A stretch of DNA of 64,000 nt from Paracoccus everestensis (GTDB taxonomy: Bacteria; Pseudomonadota; Alphaproteobacteria; Rhodobacterales; Rhodobacteraceae): the NCBI RefSeq assembly GCF_021491915.1, contig NZ_CP090836.1, positions 2,893,009 to 2,957,008 of the forward strand, in the 5' to 3' direction. Below the pieces are notes generated by a model, which ran no database searches, was not told the origin of the DNA, and was given only the letters and a program-made list of their open reading frames with translations. The translations under genes and the position numbers were made by a program. Below, piece after piece: positions 1-8,953 of this stretch (positions are counted from its first letter, which is position 1; the number at the start of each line of letters is the position of its first letter).

Positions 1-443
1 CGGTCATAGCCGGGGCGCAGGATGTCCATCCAGCGGCCGACGAAGCTGGTCTTTTCCTCCAGTTCGGGGGCATGGCCTGAACACATCGCATGACAGCCCG
101 CCACGCCGCCGCACATGGTATGGCCCACCACGATCAGATGCGCGACCTTCAAGGCCTGCACCGCATATTCCACCGCCGCCGAGGTGCCGTGCTGCAACCC
201 GTCCGGGGCATAGGGCGGCACAAGGTTCGCGATGTTGCGATGGATAAAGAATTCGCCCGTATCCGCGCCAAAGATGCTGGTAACGTGGACGCGCGAGTCG
301 CAGCAGGAAATCACCATGGCGCGCGGGCGCTGCCCGTCGGTGGCCAGGCGGCGATACCAGGCGCTGTTTTCGGCATAGGACGTGGCCTTCCAGCCGTGAA
401 AGCGGCCTGCCAGATATTGCGGCAAAGGACGAATGTTATGCAT
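1..443 (-). CDS. beta-class carbonic anhydrase (3' end outside window)
   Basis: Partial gene read from the minus strand; the start is ATG at 443 and the C-terminus lies beyond the left edge. The translation opens MHNIRPLPQYLAGRF and carries the two zinc-ligand motifs of beta carbonic anhydrases in the right order: CCDSR near residues 42-46 and, further on, HTMCGG. The family interconverts CO2 and bicarbonate in the cytoplasm. About 147 of the usual 200-220 residues are present. It is divergent from the small plus-strand gene that follows. Family assignment rests on the zinc motifs and is firm; subfamily cannot be told from the fragment. Confidence 0.9.
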   Translation of the reverse strand, partial: MHNIRPLPQYLAGRFHGWKATSYAENSAWYRRLATDGQRPRAMVISCCDSRVHVTSIFGADTGEFFIHRNIANLVPPYAPDGLQHGTSAAVEYAVQALKVAHLIVVGHTMCGGVAGCHAMCSGHAPELEEKTSFVGRWMDILRPGYD

Positions 444-586
444 GGCTCACCCTTGTCATCACGCCGCTTGATAGGCGGAGATTGAAACAAATTCGAGAGG
501 TTTCTTTTGGCGCCATCAAGCCTTTCTTCACCGCAGACGGTCATCTTGCACAGACCGGACTTTCAGGAAGACAAGGGTTAAGGCAG

Positions 587-964
587 ATGGCACAAATCAT
601 GGCGTTGGCCGTATCAGAGCCGGTTCGGGTCGATTCCCGCCGCCTGGGCGACATCGTGACCGAACTGGGCGAAACGGCGGCGCAGAACGTCATCGGCCTG
701 GCCCTGGAACAGCTGGCAGCCGCCCTGACCGCCGCCGACAAGGCCATCCGCGCAAGCGACCTGCCCGAGGGCGCGCGCCAATGCGACCTGCTGGCCCGGC
801 TGGCCTGGCAGATCGGGCTGTTGTCGCTTGCGGGCGTGGCGATGGATCTGGGGGCCTGCGCGGACAAGCGCGATCGGGTTGCCATTGCCGCGGTCCATGC
901 CCGGCTGATGCGGGTGGGCAACCGGTCCCTGACGGCGATCTGGGACCGCAGCCAGCTTGCCTGA
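587..964 (+). CDS. small hypothetical protein
   Basis: A 125-residue reading frame starting MAQIMALAVSEPVRVDS. The frame is open further upstream to 482, but the ATG at 587 follows an AAGGG at 573-577 and the upstream residues look non-coding. The product is mostly alpha-helical, rich in Ala and Leu, with no signal peptide and no membrane segment. It contains two cysteines in its second half. It sits between carbonic anhydrase (divergent) and the M17 aminopeptidase (62 bases downstream, same strand). I do not recognise a family and give no function. Confidence 0.6.
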   Translation: MAQIMALAVSEPVRVDSRRLGDIVTELGETAAQNVIGLALEQLAAALTAADKAIRASDLPEGARQCDLLARLAWQIGLLSLAGVAMDLGACADKRDRVAIAAVHARLMRVGNRSLTAIWDRSQLA

Positions 965-1026
965 GGCGGGCTTGCGGGCGCGCGCCCAACTTGTAGTCTG
1001 GCGTTCGACAGACCAAGGACAGGCCC

Positions 1027-2391
1027 ATGATCCCCGATTTTGCCCCCGATTCCGCCGATGCCCTGCCGCTGTGGGCGGTGTGGAAGGGCGACCCCCTGGT
1101 CGACCAGGCTGGTCCCTGGCCGGGCGCCAGCGGATTTTCGGGAAAGACCGGGGAAATCTGCCTGCTGCCCAATCCTTCGGGCGGGCTTGCGGGGGCCTTG
1201 CTGGGCCTGGGGGATCGAACGACCGCCCCCCGCCACCGCTTTGCCCTGGCCCATGCCACGGCCTTGCCGCCAGGAACATGGCGCGCGATCCTGCCCGACG
1301 GCCTTGACCCGGATGAGGCTGCCTTGGCGCTGCTGCTGGGCCAGTATCGCTTTACCCGCTACAAGGGGACACCTTATTCCGGCCCGCAGTTTTCCTGCCC
1401 CGAGGGTGTGGATGCCGCCCGGATCCATGCGCAGGCGGCAGGAGAGTTCCTGACCCGCGACCTGATCAACACCCCTGCCAACGACATGGGACCGATTGAT
1501 CTGGAAGACGCCGCCCGCGCCCTGGCCAAGGAGGTGGGCGCAAGCGTCACGGTCACGACCGGGCCGGACCTTCTGGACGCCAACCTGCCGATGATCCACG
1601 CGGTCGGGCGCGCGGCCGAACAGGCGCCGCGCCTGATTGACATCCGACTGGGCAACAGCGGCCCGCGTTTGACGGTCGTCGGCAAGGGTGTCTGCTTTGA
1701 TACCGGCGGGCTGGACATCAAGCCCTCGGCATCCATGTTGCTGATGAAAAAGGACATGGGCGGCGCGGCGACCGCGCTTGGCCTTCTGAAGATGCTGGCG
1801 CTGACCGGGGCTGCGGACCGGATGCGGATCCGGCTGCTGCTGCCGGTCGTGGAAAACAGCGTTTCGGCCAGCTCATTCCGGCCCGGCGACGTGTTGACCA
1901 GCCGCAAGGGCCTGACGGTCGAGGTGAACAACACCGACGCCGAGGGCCGGTTGATCCTGGCCGATGCCTTGGCTTTGGGGGCCGAGGAAAGCCCCGACCT
2001 GATGATCTCGCTGGCGACGCTGACAGGCGCCGCGCGCGTGGCGCTTGGGCCGGACCTGCCGCCTTTTTACTGCGACGACGATGCCACCGCCGATGCGCTG
2101 TCGCGCGCCGCAATGGCCGTGCGCGATCCGCTGTGGCGGATGCCCTTCTGGGATGGCTACGAATCCCAGATCGAGCCGCCTATCGCGGATCTGGACAACG
2201 CCCCCTCGGGCGGGATGGCGGGGTCGATCACCGCCGCGCTGTTCCTGCGCCGCTTCGCGGAAGGCGCCGGGCGCTATGTCCATATGGACATCTATGGCTG
2301 GCAGCCGGTCCTGGCCCCCGGCAGGCCCAAGGGGGGTGTCGGCCAGGGGGCACGGGCGATCCTGGCCGCCTTGCCGCAGATCCTGGCATGA
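1027..2391 (+). CDS. M17 leucyl aminopeptidase family protein
   Basis: A 454-residue cytosolic aminopeptidase of the PepA/PepB (M17) family, which removes N-terminal residues using two divalent metals. The C-terminal catalytic domain is clear: NTPAND around residue 150, GKGVCFDTGGLDIKPS (metal-binding Asp and active-site Lys region, about residues 219-234), MKKDMGG, and NTDAEGRLILADAL (about residues 306-319). The N-terminal domain is short and divergent, as in other alphaproteobacterial paralogs. An AAGGA stands at 1014-1018 upstream of the ATG. The stop overlaps the start of the NlpC/P60 gene (ATGA), so the two are translationally coupled and probably act together in peptide or murein-peptide turnover. 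Substrate is not predictable. Confidence 0.9.
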   Translation: MIPDFAPDSADALPLWAVWKGDPLVDQAGPWPGASGFSGKTGEICLLPNPSGGLAGALLGLGDRTTAPRHRFALAHATALPPGTWRAILPDGLDPDEAALALLLGQYRFTRYKGTPYSGPQFSCPEGVDAARIHAQAAGEFLTRDLINTPANDMGPIDLEDAARALAKEVGASVTVTTGPDLLDANLPMIHAVGRAAEQAPRLIDIRLGNSGPRLTVVGKGVCFDTGGLDIKPSASMLLMKKDMGGAATALGLLKMLALTGAADRMRIRLLLPVVENSVSASSFRPGDVLTSRKGLTVEVNNTDAEGRLILADALALGAEESPDLMISLATLTGAARVALGPDLPPFYCDDDATADALSRAAMAVRDPLWRMPFWDGYESQIEPPIADLDNAPSGGMAGSITAALFLRRFAEGAGRYVHMDIYGWQPVLAPGRPKGGVGQGARAILAALPQILA

Positions 2392-3230
2392 CGCTGGACC
2401 GCCGCCTGACCCCGGCAACCGACCGGATCGCGCTGGAATGCCTGGCAGGGGTGCTGGAACGCCCCGCCTATACGCCCGGCAATGCCGCGCGGCTGGTGGT
2501 GCCCCTGGCCGACCTGTTGACCGCACCAGACGCGCGCCGCGACCGGCAGGTGAATTTCGGCGCCGACGTGACGGTGATCGAGACGCGGGGCGACTGGTGT
2601 TTCGTGCAAACGGATCTAGACGGCTATTGCGGCTGGCTGGCTGGCTCCTCGCTGGGCCATGACCTGCCGCCGATCACGCATCGGGTAACGGCCCCTGCCA
2701 CCCATGTCTATCCCGCCCCCGACATGAAGCAGCCGCAGATTGTCAGCCTGTCCCTGGGCGCCCGCCTCTCGGTCACGGGGGTCGAAGGGCGGTTCGCCCG
2801 TCTTGCTACCGGCGGCTTCGTTCCCGTGCAGCATATCGGCGACCAGCCCGCCACCGATCCGGTGCCGGTCGCGGAAAGCCTGTCCGGCACGCCCTATCTG
2901 TGGGGCGGCAACAGCCGTGCGGGCATTGACTGTTCGGGCCTGGTCCAAGCGGCGCTGACGGCCTGCGACATCCCCTGCCCCGGCGACAGCGACCTGCAGC
3001 GCGCTGCCTTTCCAGTGGCAAACGAAATCCGAAGGGGCGATCTGCTGTTCTGGCCGGGCCACGTAGCCTTGGCGATGTCGCCCGACCGGATGATCCATGC
3101 GACCGCCTTTGCCATGGGGGTGATCGTCGAATCCATCCCCGACGCCATCGCCCGAATCGATGCGGCAGGCGATGGCCCGTTCCTTGGCATCCGCCGCCCG
3201 CCTCTGGCGCAGCCCGCCACTTTGGCCTAG
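2388..3230 (+). CDS. NlpC/P60 family peptidase with SH3-like domains
   Basis: A 280-residue product. Residues about 25-160 form SH3b-like modules and the C-terminal ~120 residues an NlpC/P60 cysteine peptidase domain with the catalytic Cys in GIDCSGLVQAAL, a His in PGHVALAM and a following His in IHA. The family cleaves gamma-D-Glu/diaminopimelate bonds in murein peptides. The start is the ATG at 2388 that overlaps the stop of the aminopeptidase gene by 4 bases. No signal peptide is visible, which points to a cytoplasmic role in recycling of murein peptides together with the upstream aminopeptidase; that link is inference from the coupling. Confidence 0.87.
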   Translation: MTLDRRLTPATDRIALECLAGVLERPAYTPGNAARLVVPLADLLTAPDARRDRQVNFGADVTVIETRGDWCFVQTDLDGYCGWLAGSSLGHDLPPITHRVTAPATHVYPAPDMKQPQIVSLSLGARLSVTGVEGRFARLATGGFVPVQHIGDQPATDPVPVAESLSGTPYLWGGNSRAGIDCSGLVQAALTACDIPCPGDSDLQRAAFPVANEIRRGDLLFWPGHVALAMSPDRMIHATAFAMGVIVESIPDAIARIDAAGDGPFLGIRRPPLAQPATLA

Positions 3231-3256
3231 ACCGCCGCGCAAAGGAGTTGCGGCCC

Positions 3257-4135
3257 ATGTTCACCGTTTCGCTGATCGCATCGCCCCTGCGCGCCAACCT
3301 GACCCAGGCCGTGGCCGGGGGCCTGGCCGCCCGTTGGGGGGGCGAACCGATCCGCTGGCTGAACCCCGCCATCGCTGCGGAATTCGACGTGGCAACCCAG
3401 CCTGCCGACTTTCAGGATGCCTGGGCCGATATGCAGCGGCAAACCCTGGATCTGGCGATCCAACCGGCCCAGGGCCGCCGCAAGGCGATCCTGCTGGCCG
3501 ACATGGATTCGACCATGATCGGGCAGGAATGCATCGACGAATTGGCCGACATGGCGGGCGTCGGACCGCGCGTGGCCGACATTACGGCACGGGCCATGAA
3601 TGGAGAACTGGACTTCGACAGCGCACTGACCGAACGCGTCGGGCTGCTGAGCGGGCTGAAGGACAGTGTGATCGCGGATGTGCTGGCCTCGCGGATCACC
3701 ATGACCTCGGGCGGGGCGGAACTTGTGGCGACAATGCGCGCGAACGGCGGCTATGCGGCGCTTGTCTCGGGCGGGTTCACGGCCTTTACAGAAGCAGTTG
3801 CCGACAGGCTGGGTTTTGACGAACACCGTGCCAATACCCTGGTGGCCGAAGGCGGCTTGCTGACCGGACGGGTCGCGATACCGATCCTGGGCCGCGAGGC
3901 CAAGGTCGAGGCGCTGATCCAGATCGCCAAGGCGCGCGGCCTGACGCCTGCCGATGTGATTGCTGTGGGCGACGGCGCCAACGACCTGGGCATGATCCAG
4001 CTTGCCGGGACGGGTGTTGCGCTGCACGCCAAGCCCTCGGTCGCGGCGCAGGCGCAGATTCGCATCAACCACGGCGACCTGACATCGCTGCTGTACTTGC
4101 AGGGTTATTCTGCCAAGGATTTCGTCACGGGCTGA
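3257..4135 (+). CDS. serB: phosphoserine phosphatase SerB
   Basis: A 292-residue HAD-superfamily phosphatase catalysing the last step of serine synthesis, phosphoserine to serine. HAD motif I is DMDSTMIGQE (about residues 82-91, nucleophile first Asp), the substrate-binding region ECIDELADMAG follows, and the motif III/IV signature is GDGANDLGMI near residue 240. The N-terminal 80 residues correspond to the ACT-like extension of long SerB proteins. ATG 3257 is preferred over TTG 3248 because AAAGGAG at 3241-3247 is 9 bases upstream of the ATG and abuts the TTG. It follows the peptidase gene by 26 bases. Confidence 0.93.
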   Translation: MFTVSLIASPLRANLTQAVAGGLAARWGGEPIRWLNPAIAAEFDVATQPADFQDAWADMQRQTLDLAIQPAQGRRKAILLADMDSTMIGQECIDELADMAGVGPRVADITARAMNGELDFDSALTERVGLLSGLKDSVIADVLASRITMTSGGAELVATMRANGGYAALVSGGFTAFTEAVADRLGFDEHRANTLVAEGGLLTGRVAIPILGREAKVEALIQIAKARGLTPADVIAVGDGANDLGMIQLAGTGVALHAKPSVAAQAQIRINHGDLTSLLYLQGYSAKDFVTG

Positions 4136-4532
4136 TCGCCTGTACCGTTTCCGCCACAGACCGGGCGCAGGCAGCAATGCGGTCCATGATCGCCTGCCCT
4201 TCGGCGACCGGGGGGGTTAGTTGCCAACAGCCGGCCCCTTCAGCGCACCGATCCGATCCGGCATGGACAGGGCGAAGTGGCGGTCGAGGATGGCAGGCCT
4301 TTCCGCCAACAGCACCAACAGCATGGCTGGTTACTGCGAAGTCCGGGATAGATCTCGAACAACATTGCAGACGGTTCCGCCCTGAAACACCTGAAGAAGG
4401 GGCGCAACCTGTTGGTCCATTCGACGAACCTCTGCTGCTCTTGCCCTTGCCTTGGTCCAAATATCCCACGGGGGTCTGGGAGTGTGAAACCCCCGTCTTT
4501 ACAAACCCCTGTCAAAGGCGCATGGCGCGGCC
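4136..4532 (+). other. 397-base intergenic stretch with no convincing gene
   Basis: No recognised coding sequence. Several short frames are open on both strands. On the minus strand, frames between 4400 and 4125 have helix-like, protein-looking composition with apparent frame changes, which may be a worn gene fragment, but I cannot match it to a family. The right part holds a hairpin plus dispersed repeat (listed separately). Confidence 0.5.
4449..4496 (-). repeat. dispersed intergenic hairpin-plus-motif repeat, copy A
   Basis: On the minus strand an 8-bp perfect stem (4489-4496 with 4468-4475, ACGGGGGT / ACCCCCGT) is followed by the motif GGGATATTTGGACCAAGGC (4449-4467). The same arrangement, GC hairpin then a near-identical motif, occurs at 6953-7010 and 33631-33683. 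The hairpin may act as a terminator, but the conserved unpaired motif shows it is a repeat family and not a simple terminator. Confidence 0.7.
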
Positions 4533-5291
4533 ATGATCGACCTTTCCCTGGACCTTTTCCTGCTTCTCGCCTTTGCTGGCTTCGCTGCCGGCTTTATCGA
4601 TTCGATCGCCGGCGGCGGCGGGCTGATCACCCTGCCTGCGCTGATGCTGGCGGGGATCCCGCCGGCGCAGGCGCTTGCAACGAACAAGGTGCAGGGTGTC
4701 TTTGGCGCGGCGACGGCGGCGGTCAGCTATGCCTCGCGCGGCTTGGTCGATCTGCGAAGCCAGTGGAAATCGGCATTAATTGCGGGGGCGGCAGGCGCCC
4801 TGGGGGCGGCCTTGGTCAGCTATCTTCCGACCGACGATCTGCGGCTGATCCTGCCGGTGATCCTGATCGCCATCGCCGCGTTCTTTGCACTGAAGCCGGG
4901 GCTTAACGACCTGGACCGGGTGCGGCGCGTGGCACCCGCAGCATTTGCCCTGACGGCGGTGCCGCTGGTCGGGTTTTATGACGGGGTCCTGGGACCGGGG
5001 GCCGGTTCGTTCTATATGATCGCCTTTGTCACGCTGGCGGGATACGGCGTGCTGAAAGCCACGGCGCATACCAAGCTGCTGAACTTTGCCTCGAATCTGG
5101 GGGGGCTTGCGGCTTTTGCGCTGTTTGGCCAGCCCTTGTGGCTGGTGGGGATCGTGATGGGCGGGGCGCAAATCGCGGGCGCGATGCTGGGCGCGCGGCT
5201 GGCCACGCGGATTGGCGCGCGGCTGATCAAGCCGCTGCTGGTGGCGACATCCTTGGCGCTTGCGCTGCGGCTGATCTGGCAGATGATCTAG
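4533..5291 (+). CDS. TSUP/TauE-SafE family permease
   Basis: A 252-residue integral membrane protein with seven to eight hydrophobic segments. The opening FAAGFIDSIAGGGGLITLPALMLAG (about residues 16-40) with NKVQGVFGAA is the signature of the first repeat of TSUP transporters, and GFYDGVLGPGAGSF with HTKLLNFASN marks the second half-repeat. The family moves sulfite, sulfonates or other small organic anions across the inner membrane; the substrate is not predictable here. The stop overlaps the convergent asparaginase gene by 4 bases. Confidence 0.88.
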   Translation: MIDLSLDLFLLLAFAGFAAGFIDSIAGGGGLITLPALMLAGIPPAQALATNKVQGVFGAATAAVSYASRGLVDLRSQWKSALIAGAAGALGAALVSYLPTDDLRLILPVILIAIAAFFALKPGLNDLDRVRRVAPAAFALTAVPLVGFYDGVLGPGAGSFYMIAFVTLAGYGVLKATAHTKLLNFASNLGGLAAFALFGQPLWLVGIVMGGAQIAGAMLGARLATRIGARLIKPLLVATSLALALRLIWQMI

Positions 5292-6274
5292 GCGGGAAAG
5301 CCGGGGGCGGTCCGCATTTCCCCGGTGACGATGCCGCGCCAGTTGCGGATCGGGTCGGTCAGGAACCGGCCCACCGCCGGGTGATTCCGCTCGAGCACGC
5401 CAAGATGGACCAGCAAGGCGGCAATGGCAGCCTCGGCGGCGCGGGTGCCGCCATCCGTCACCTTCAAGGCCACGCCCAGGCCCTGATCGGGCAGGATGGC
5501 GACGAAAACGGCCTCGGCCCCGGTCTTTGTGGCGACGCGGCCACCGCTGGCGCGCATCAGGACCGTGCAGGCGCGGCCTTCGCCCGCAACCATTTCGGGA
5601 TGGGCGCGCATGGCATCCACCAGCCGCCGCATGGCCCGGCCCCGCCCATCGTCGGCCGGATCGGCAAAGGCCGCCATGGCACGGCCAAGGCCCGCCAGCG
5701 AACAGGACCAGTTCGGGGCCGAACAGCCGTCGATGCCATAGCCCGGGCTAGATTCACCCGTCACCTCCTCGAACGCGGCTTTCACGGCCTGCTGGACGGG
5801 ATGGTCCGGTTCGACATACTCGGTCCCGCCACCCAGATGGCGATTCAGCGTCAGGAAACCCGCGTGCTTGCCCGAACAGTTGTTGTGCAACTGGCTGGGA
5901 GCCTCGTCCCCGCAGGTCAGGCGGCGGTTTTCATCGCGGTCGCTCGGCATATGGCAGCCGCAACGAAGGTGGGATTCGCCCAGGTCCAATGCCTGCAGCC
6001 ACTGGTCCACGGCGTCCACGTGCATCCGCGCGCCGCTGTGGCTGGCGCAGGCAAGCGCAAGCTGCCGGTCGGTCAGCCCGGCGGCATCGGCCGCGCCGCT
6101 TTCGATCAGGGGCAGTGCCTGGATCATCTTGCAGGACGAGCGAGAAAAGATGATTTCGCTTGGACAGCCCCAGGCCTCGACCACACCCTTGGTGTCGCAG
6201 ATGACGGCATGGCCGGAATGCAGGCTCTCGCGTTGCCCGCCGCGCCACAATTCGATCAATTCGGCCGAACGCAT
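5288..6274 (-). CDS. asparaginase (Asparaginase_II / PF06089 type)
   Basis: A 328-residue protein of the thermolabile asparaginase family found in rhizobia and other alphaproteobacteria; it hydrolyses asparagine to aspartate and ammonia. The N-terminal MRSAELIELWRGG, the IFSRSSCKMIQALPLIESG segment and the core NNCSGKHAGFL match that family. ATG 6274 was chosen because the upstream in-frame residues look non-coding and a GGGGAC lies just before it. It is cytoplasmic. The gene is convergent with the permease and divergent from the IalB-like gene, sharing a ~150-base intergenic region. Confidence 0.85.
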   Translation of the reverse strand: MRSAELIELWRGGQRESLHSGHAVICDTKGVVEAWGCPSEIIFSRSSCKMIQALPLIESGAADAAGLTDRQLALACASHSGARMHVDAVDQWLQALDLGESHLRCGCHMPSDRDENRRLTCGDEAPSQLHNNCSGKHAGFLTLNRHLGGGTEYVEPDHPVQQAVKAAFEEVTGESSPGYGIDGCSAPNWSCSLAGLGRAMAAFADPADDGRGRAMRRLVDAMRAHPEMVAGEGRACTVLMRASGGRVATKTGAEAVFVAILPDQGLGVALKVTDGGTRAAEAAIAALLVHLGVLERNHPAVGRFLTDPIRNWRGIVTGEMRTAPGFPA

Positions 6275-6426
6275 CGCCTGTCCCCCTGACAATTGCGCGA
6301 TTTCCTGCCTTGCGCTCTTTCTTGCGCAATGATTTTGGCTATCGTGACCGCGAACGGTTGAAAAGACCACAGCAATCGGGAAAGAACGCCCCTGATGTGG
6401 CGAAACCCATGGCAGGAGGCCAGAGC

Positions 6427-6948
6427 ATGACCAACACCACGCTGCGCGGCGTGACCGCCGCCCTTGTCCTGATCGCCGGACTTGGATCCGCAGCGGCACA
6501 GGAATCGACCAATGTCGTTGCCACCGAAGGCGACTGGACGGTCTTTGCGGCGGAAAATCCCAAGGAATGCTGGGCGGTCTCCCCGCCCAAGGCCACGCAG
6601 AACACCGACGCGAACGGCGCCCCGAGAGAGGTGACGCGCGGCGACATCCGCCTGTATGTCGCGTATCGGGGCGGCAACGGCGAGGTGTCTTTCAGCGGCG
6701 GCTATCCCTTTGCCCCCGACAGCACGGTCGAGGTCGATATCGGCGGGACCAAGTTCAACCTGTTCACCGAAGGCGAAAGCGCCTGGACCGGCAGCGCGTC
6801 CGAGGATGAAAAGCTGATTGCAGCCCTGCGCGGCGGCACGAACGCGGTCATTACCGGGCGGTCATCGCGCGGCACCGTGACAAAGGACACGTTCAGCTTG
6901 GCGGGAATCACGGCGGCCACGAACACGGCGCGGTCGCGCTGTCAGTAA
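6427..6948 (+). CDS. invasion-associated locus B (IalB)-like exported protein
   Basis: A 173-residue protein with a signal peptide (about residues 1-24, cleavage after SAAA) and a mature domain with the WTVFAAENPKECWAVSPPK and SSRGTVTKDTFSL segments typical of rhodobacteral IalB-like proteins. The family name comes from Bartonella; in free-living species its role is unknown. A strong AGGAGG at 6414-6419 precedes the ATG at 6427. Two cysteines flank the mature domain, one near the start and one at the penultimate position, and could form a disulfide. Confidence 0.75.
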   Translation: MTNTTLRGVTAALVLIAGLGSAAAQESTNVVATEGDWTVFAAENPKECWAVSPPKATQNTDANGAPREVTRGDIRLYVAYRGGNGEVSFSGGYPFAPDSTVEVDIGGTKFNLFTEGESAWTGSASEDEKLIAALRGGTNAVITGRSSRGTVTKDTFSLAGITAATNTARSRCQ

Positions 6949-6952
6949 GGGT

Positions 6953-7010
6953 TGGGGGCGCTGCCCCCATGCCTTCGGGACTCACCCGGGATACTTAGAC
7001 CAAGGCAAAG
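6953..7010 (+). repeat. dispersed hairpin-plus-motif repeat, copy B
   Basis: TGGGGGC (6953-6959) pairs perfectly with GCCCCCA (6963-6969) around a GCT loop; the motif GGGATACTTAGACCAAGGC follows at 6988-7006. It lies 5 bases after the IalB-like stop and could terminate that transcript, but the extended similarity to copies A and C marks it as a repeat. Confidence 0.7.
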
Positions 7011-7077
7011 GCGAGGCCGGTTGATTTTCGGCCTCGTTTTGCTTATCTGCGGGTCTTCGCATAACACCGGAAGTCCC

Positions 7078-8250
7078 ATGAACGCGCCCCTCACGCCCGA
7101 TGTCCTGACCCTTCCCCGCAAGCTGCCAGATACCGGTCGGGTGAACATCGTCGGGCTGACGCGCGATCAATTGCGCCAGGCCCTGATTGACGCGGGCACG
7201 CCGGAAAAGCAGGCCAAGATGCGCGTGGGCCAGGTGTGGCAATGGATTTACCATTGGGGCGTGCGCGATTTTGCCGCGATGAGCAACCTGGCCAAGGACT
7301 ACCGCGCCCTGCTGGCGGACCGGTTCGAGATCGTGCTGCCCGAGATCGTGACCCGTCAGATCAGCGAGGACGGGACGCGCAAGTACCTAGTCCGCATCGC
7401 CGGCGGCCACGAGGTCGAGACGGTCTATATCCCCGAGGAAGGTCGGGGCACCTTGTGCGTATCCAGCCAGGTCGGTTGCACGCTGACCTGTTCCTTTTGC
7501 CACACCGGCACGCAGAAGCTGGTGCGAAACCTGACCGCAGGCGAGATCGTCGGGCAGTTGATGCTGGCCCGCGACGATCTGGGCGAATGGCCGGTGCCCG
7601 GTGCCCCCAAGGACGAAACCCGCCTTGTCAGCAACATTGTTCTGATGGGCATGGGAGAGCCTTTGTACAACTTTGACGCCGTGCGCGACGCGATGCGCGT
7701 CTGCATGGACAACGAGGGGCTGTCCCTGTCGCGCCGCCGCATCACCCTGTCCACCAGCGGCGTGGTCCCCGAGATCGCCCGGACCGCCGAGGAGATCGGC
7801 TGCCAGCTTGCCGTCAGCTTCCACGCCACCACCGACGAGGTCCGCAACGTTCTGGTGCCGATCAACAAGCGCTGGAACATCCAAACCCTGCTTGACGCGT
7901 TGCGCGATTATCCGCGCCTGTCGAACAGCGAGCGGATCACCTTTGAATATGTGATGCTGGCTGGCGTGAACGACACCGACGAGGACGCCCATCGCCTGAT
8001 CGAACTGATCCGGGGCATCCCTGCCAAGATCAACCTGATCCCCTTCAACGAATGGCCCGGCGCGCCTTACAAGCGATCCAGCAACAACCGCATCCACGCC
8101 TTCGCCGACATCATCTACAAGGCGGGCTATGCCAGCCCGATCCGCACCCCGCGCGGCGAGGATATCATGGCCGCCTGCGGGCAGTTGAAATCGGCCACGG
8201 AACGCGGGCGGAAGTCGCGCGCGGAGATTGCGGCAGAGGCAGGCGCCTGA
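7078..8250 (+). CDS. rlmN: 23S rRNA (adenine2503-C2)-methyltransferase RlmN
   Basis: A 390-residue radical SAM enzyme that methylates A2503 of 23S rRNA and A37 of some tRNAs. The CxxxCxxC iron-sulfur motif is CTLTCSFC at residues 134-141, GEPLYN and the conserved C-terminal [13 protein letters not shown] (with the catalytic Cys) are present, and the other catalytic Cys is in the central part as expected. The start is ATG 7078; the frame is open upstream through repeat copy B, which is non-coding. No strong Shine-Dalgarno is visible. Confidence 0.96.
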   Translation: MNAPLTPDVLTLPRKLPDTGRVNIVGLTRDQLRQALIDAGTPEKQAKMRVGQVWQWIYHWGVRDFAAMSNLAKDYRALLADRFEIVLPEIVTRQISEDGTRKYLVRIAGGHEVETVYIPEEGRGTLCVSSQVGCTLTCSFCHTGTQKLVRNLTAGEIVGQLMLARDDLGEWPVPGAPKDETRLVSNIVLMGMGEPLYNFDAVRDAMRVCMDNEGLSLSRRRITLSTSGVVPEIARTAEEIGCQLAVSFHATTDEVRNVLVPINKRWNIQTLLDALRDYPRLSNSERITFEYVMLAGVNDTDEDAHRLIELIRGIPAKINLIPFNEWPGAPYKRSSNNRIHAFADIIYKAGYASPIRTPRGEDIMAACGQLKSATERGRKSRAEIAAEAGA

Positions 8251-8362
8251 GCCGGGTACGCCCTGTGCAGCCCATTGCCGCGTAGGCAATCGGCTGCTAG
8301 GATTTGTCCGATACAAGGAAGGTCTGGGCCGGTGACGCCGTCGCCCGTGGCGTAGGTTCTGG

Positions 8363-8953
8363 ATGCCCCATGCGCTTGTCCTGTGGCTTCTGGCCTGGAG
8401 CCTTGCCGCAGGAACCGCATTGGCCGAACCCGTTGCCCCCGTGGACCGGAACCTGTTCGCCTTCGGCGGCCGCATGACCGCCGAGGCCATGCCCAAAAGC
8501 GTCAACATCCCCGGTGTTTCCTATGAGGACAACGGGATCCTCGGGATCGGCATCCAGCGCTGGACCTGGCGGGGCCGCCATGTGGATATCGGCTACAAGG
8601 GCGGTATGGCGCATCGCTTTGGACGGGACACCACCACCGAAGCCTGGGCGGGGATCGGCATCCGCTGCTGCCGGTACAGGCTGATGCGCGATCTTGTGCT
8701 GACCCCGTCGATCATTTTCGGCCTCAGCTATGTCGATGCGGCGCATCTGGGCCGGGAAACCGAACAAGTTGCGCGCGATGACGGCGACGCGCAACTGCTG
8801 TTCTATCTTTCACCCGAACTGGAGCTTGCCGCCCCCGACACGGACTGGTCCGTCTTCTGGCGGCTTCATCACCGTTCGGGCGGGGGACAGACGCTGGGGA
8901 ATATGCGCGGCGCCACCAATGCCAATGTCGTGGGCCTCCGGCTGCGATTCTAG
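8363..8953 (+). CDS. outer-membrane beta-barrel, acyloxyacyl hydrolase (PagL)-like
   Basis: A 196-residue protein with a signal peptide (about residues 1-21, ending TALA) and alternating beta strands, ending in RLRF with the terminal Phe of outer-membrane barrels. Near the C-terminus HHRSGGG resembles the catalytic His-Ser region of PagL lipid A 3-O-deacylases, and the order of the final strands fits. If active it would remove the 3-O acyl chain of lipid A. Similarity is modest, so the family call is tentative; outer-membrane location is better supported. Its stop overlaps the convergent LOG-family gene by 4 bases. Confidence 0.6.
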   Translation: MPHALVLWLLAWSLAAGTALAEPVAPVDRNLFAFGGRMTAEAMPKSVNIPGVSYEDNGILGIGIQRWTWRGRHVDIGYKGGMAHRFGRDTTTEAWAGIGIRCCRYRLMRDLVLTPSIIFGLSYVDAAHLGRETEQVARDDGDAQLLFYLSPELELAAPDTDWSVFWRLHHRSGGGQTLGNMRGATNANVVGLRLRF

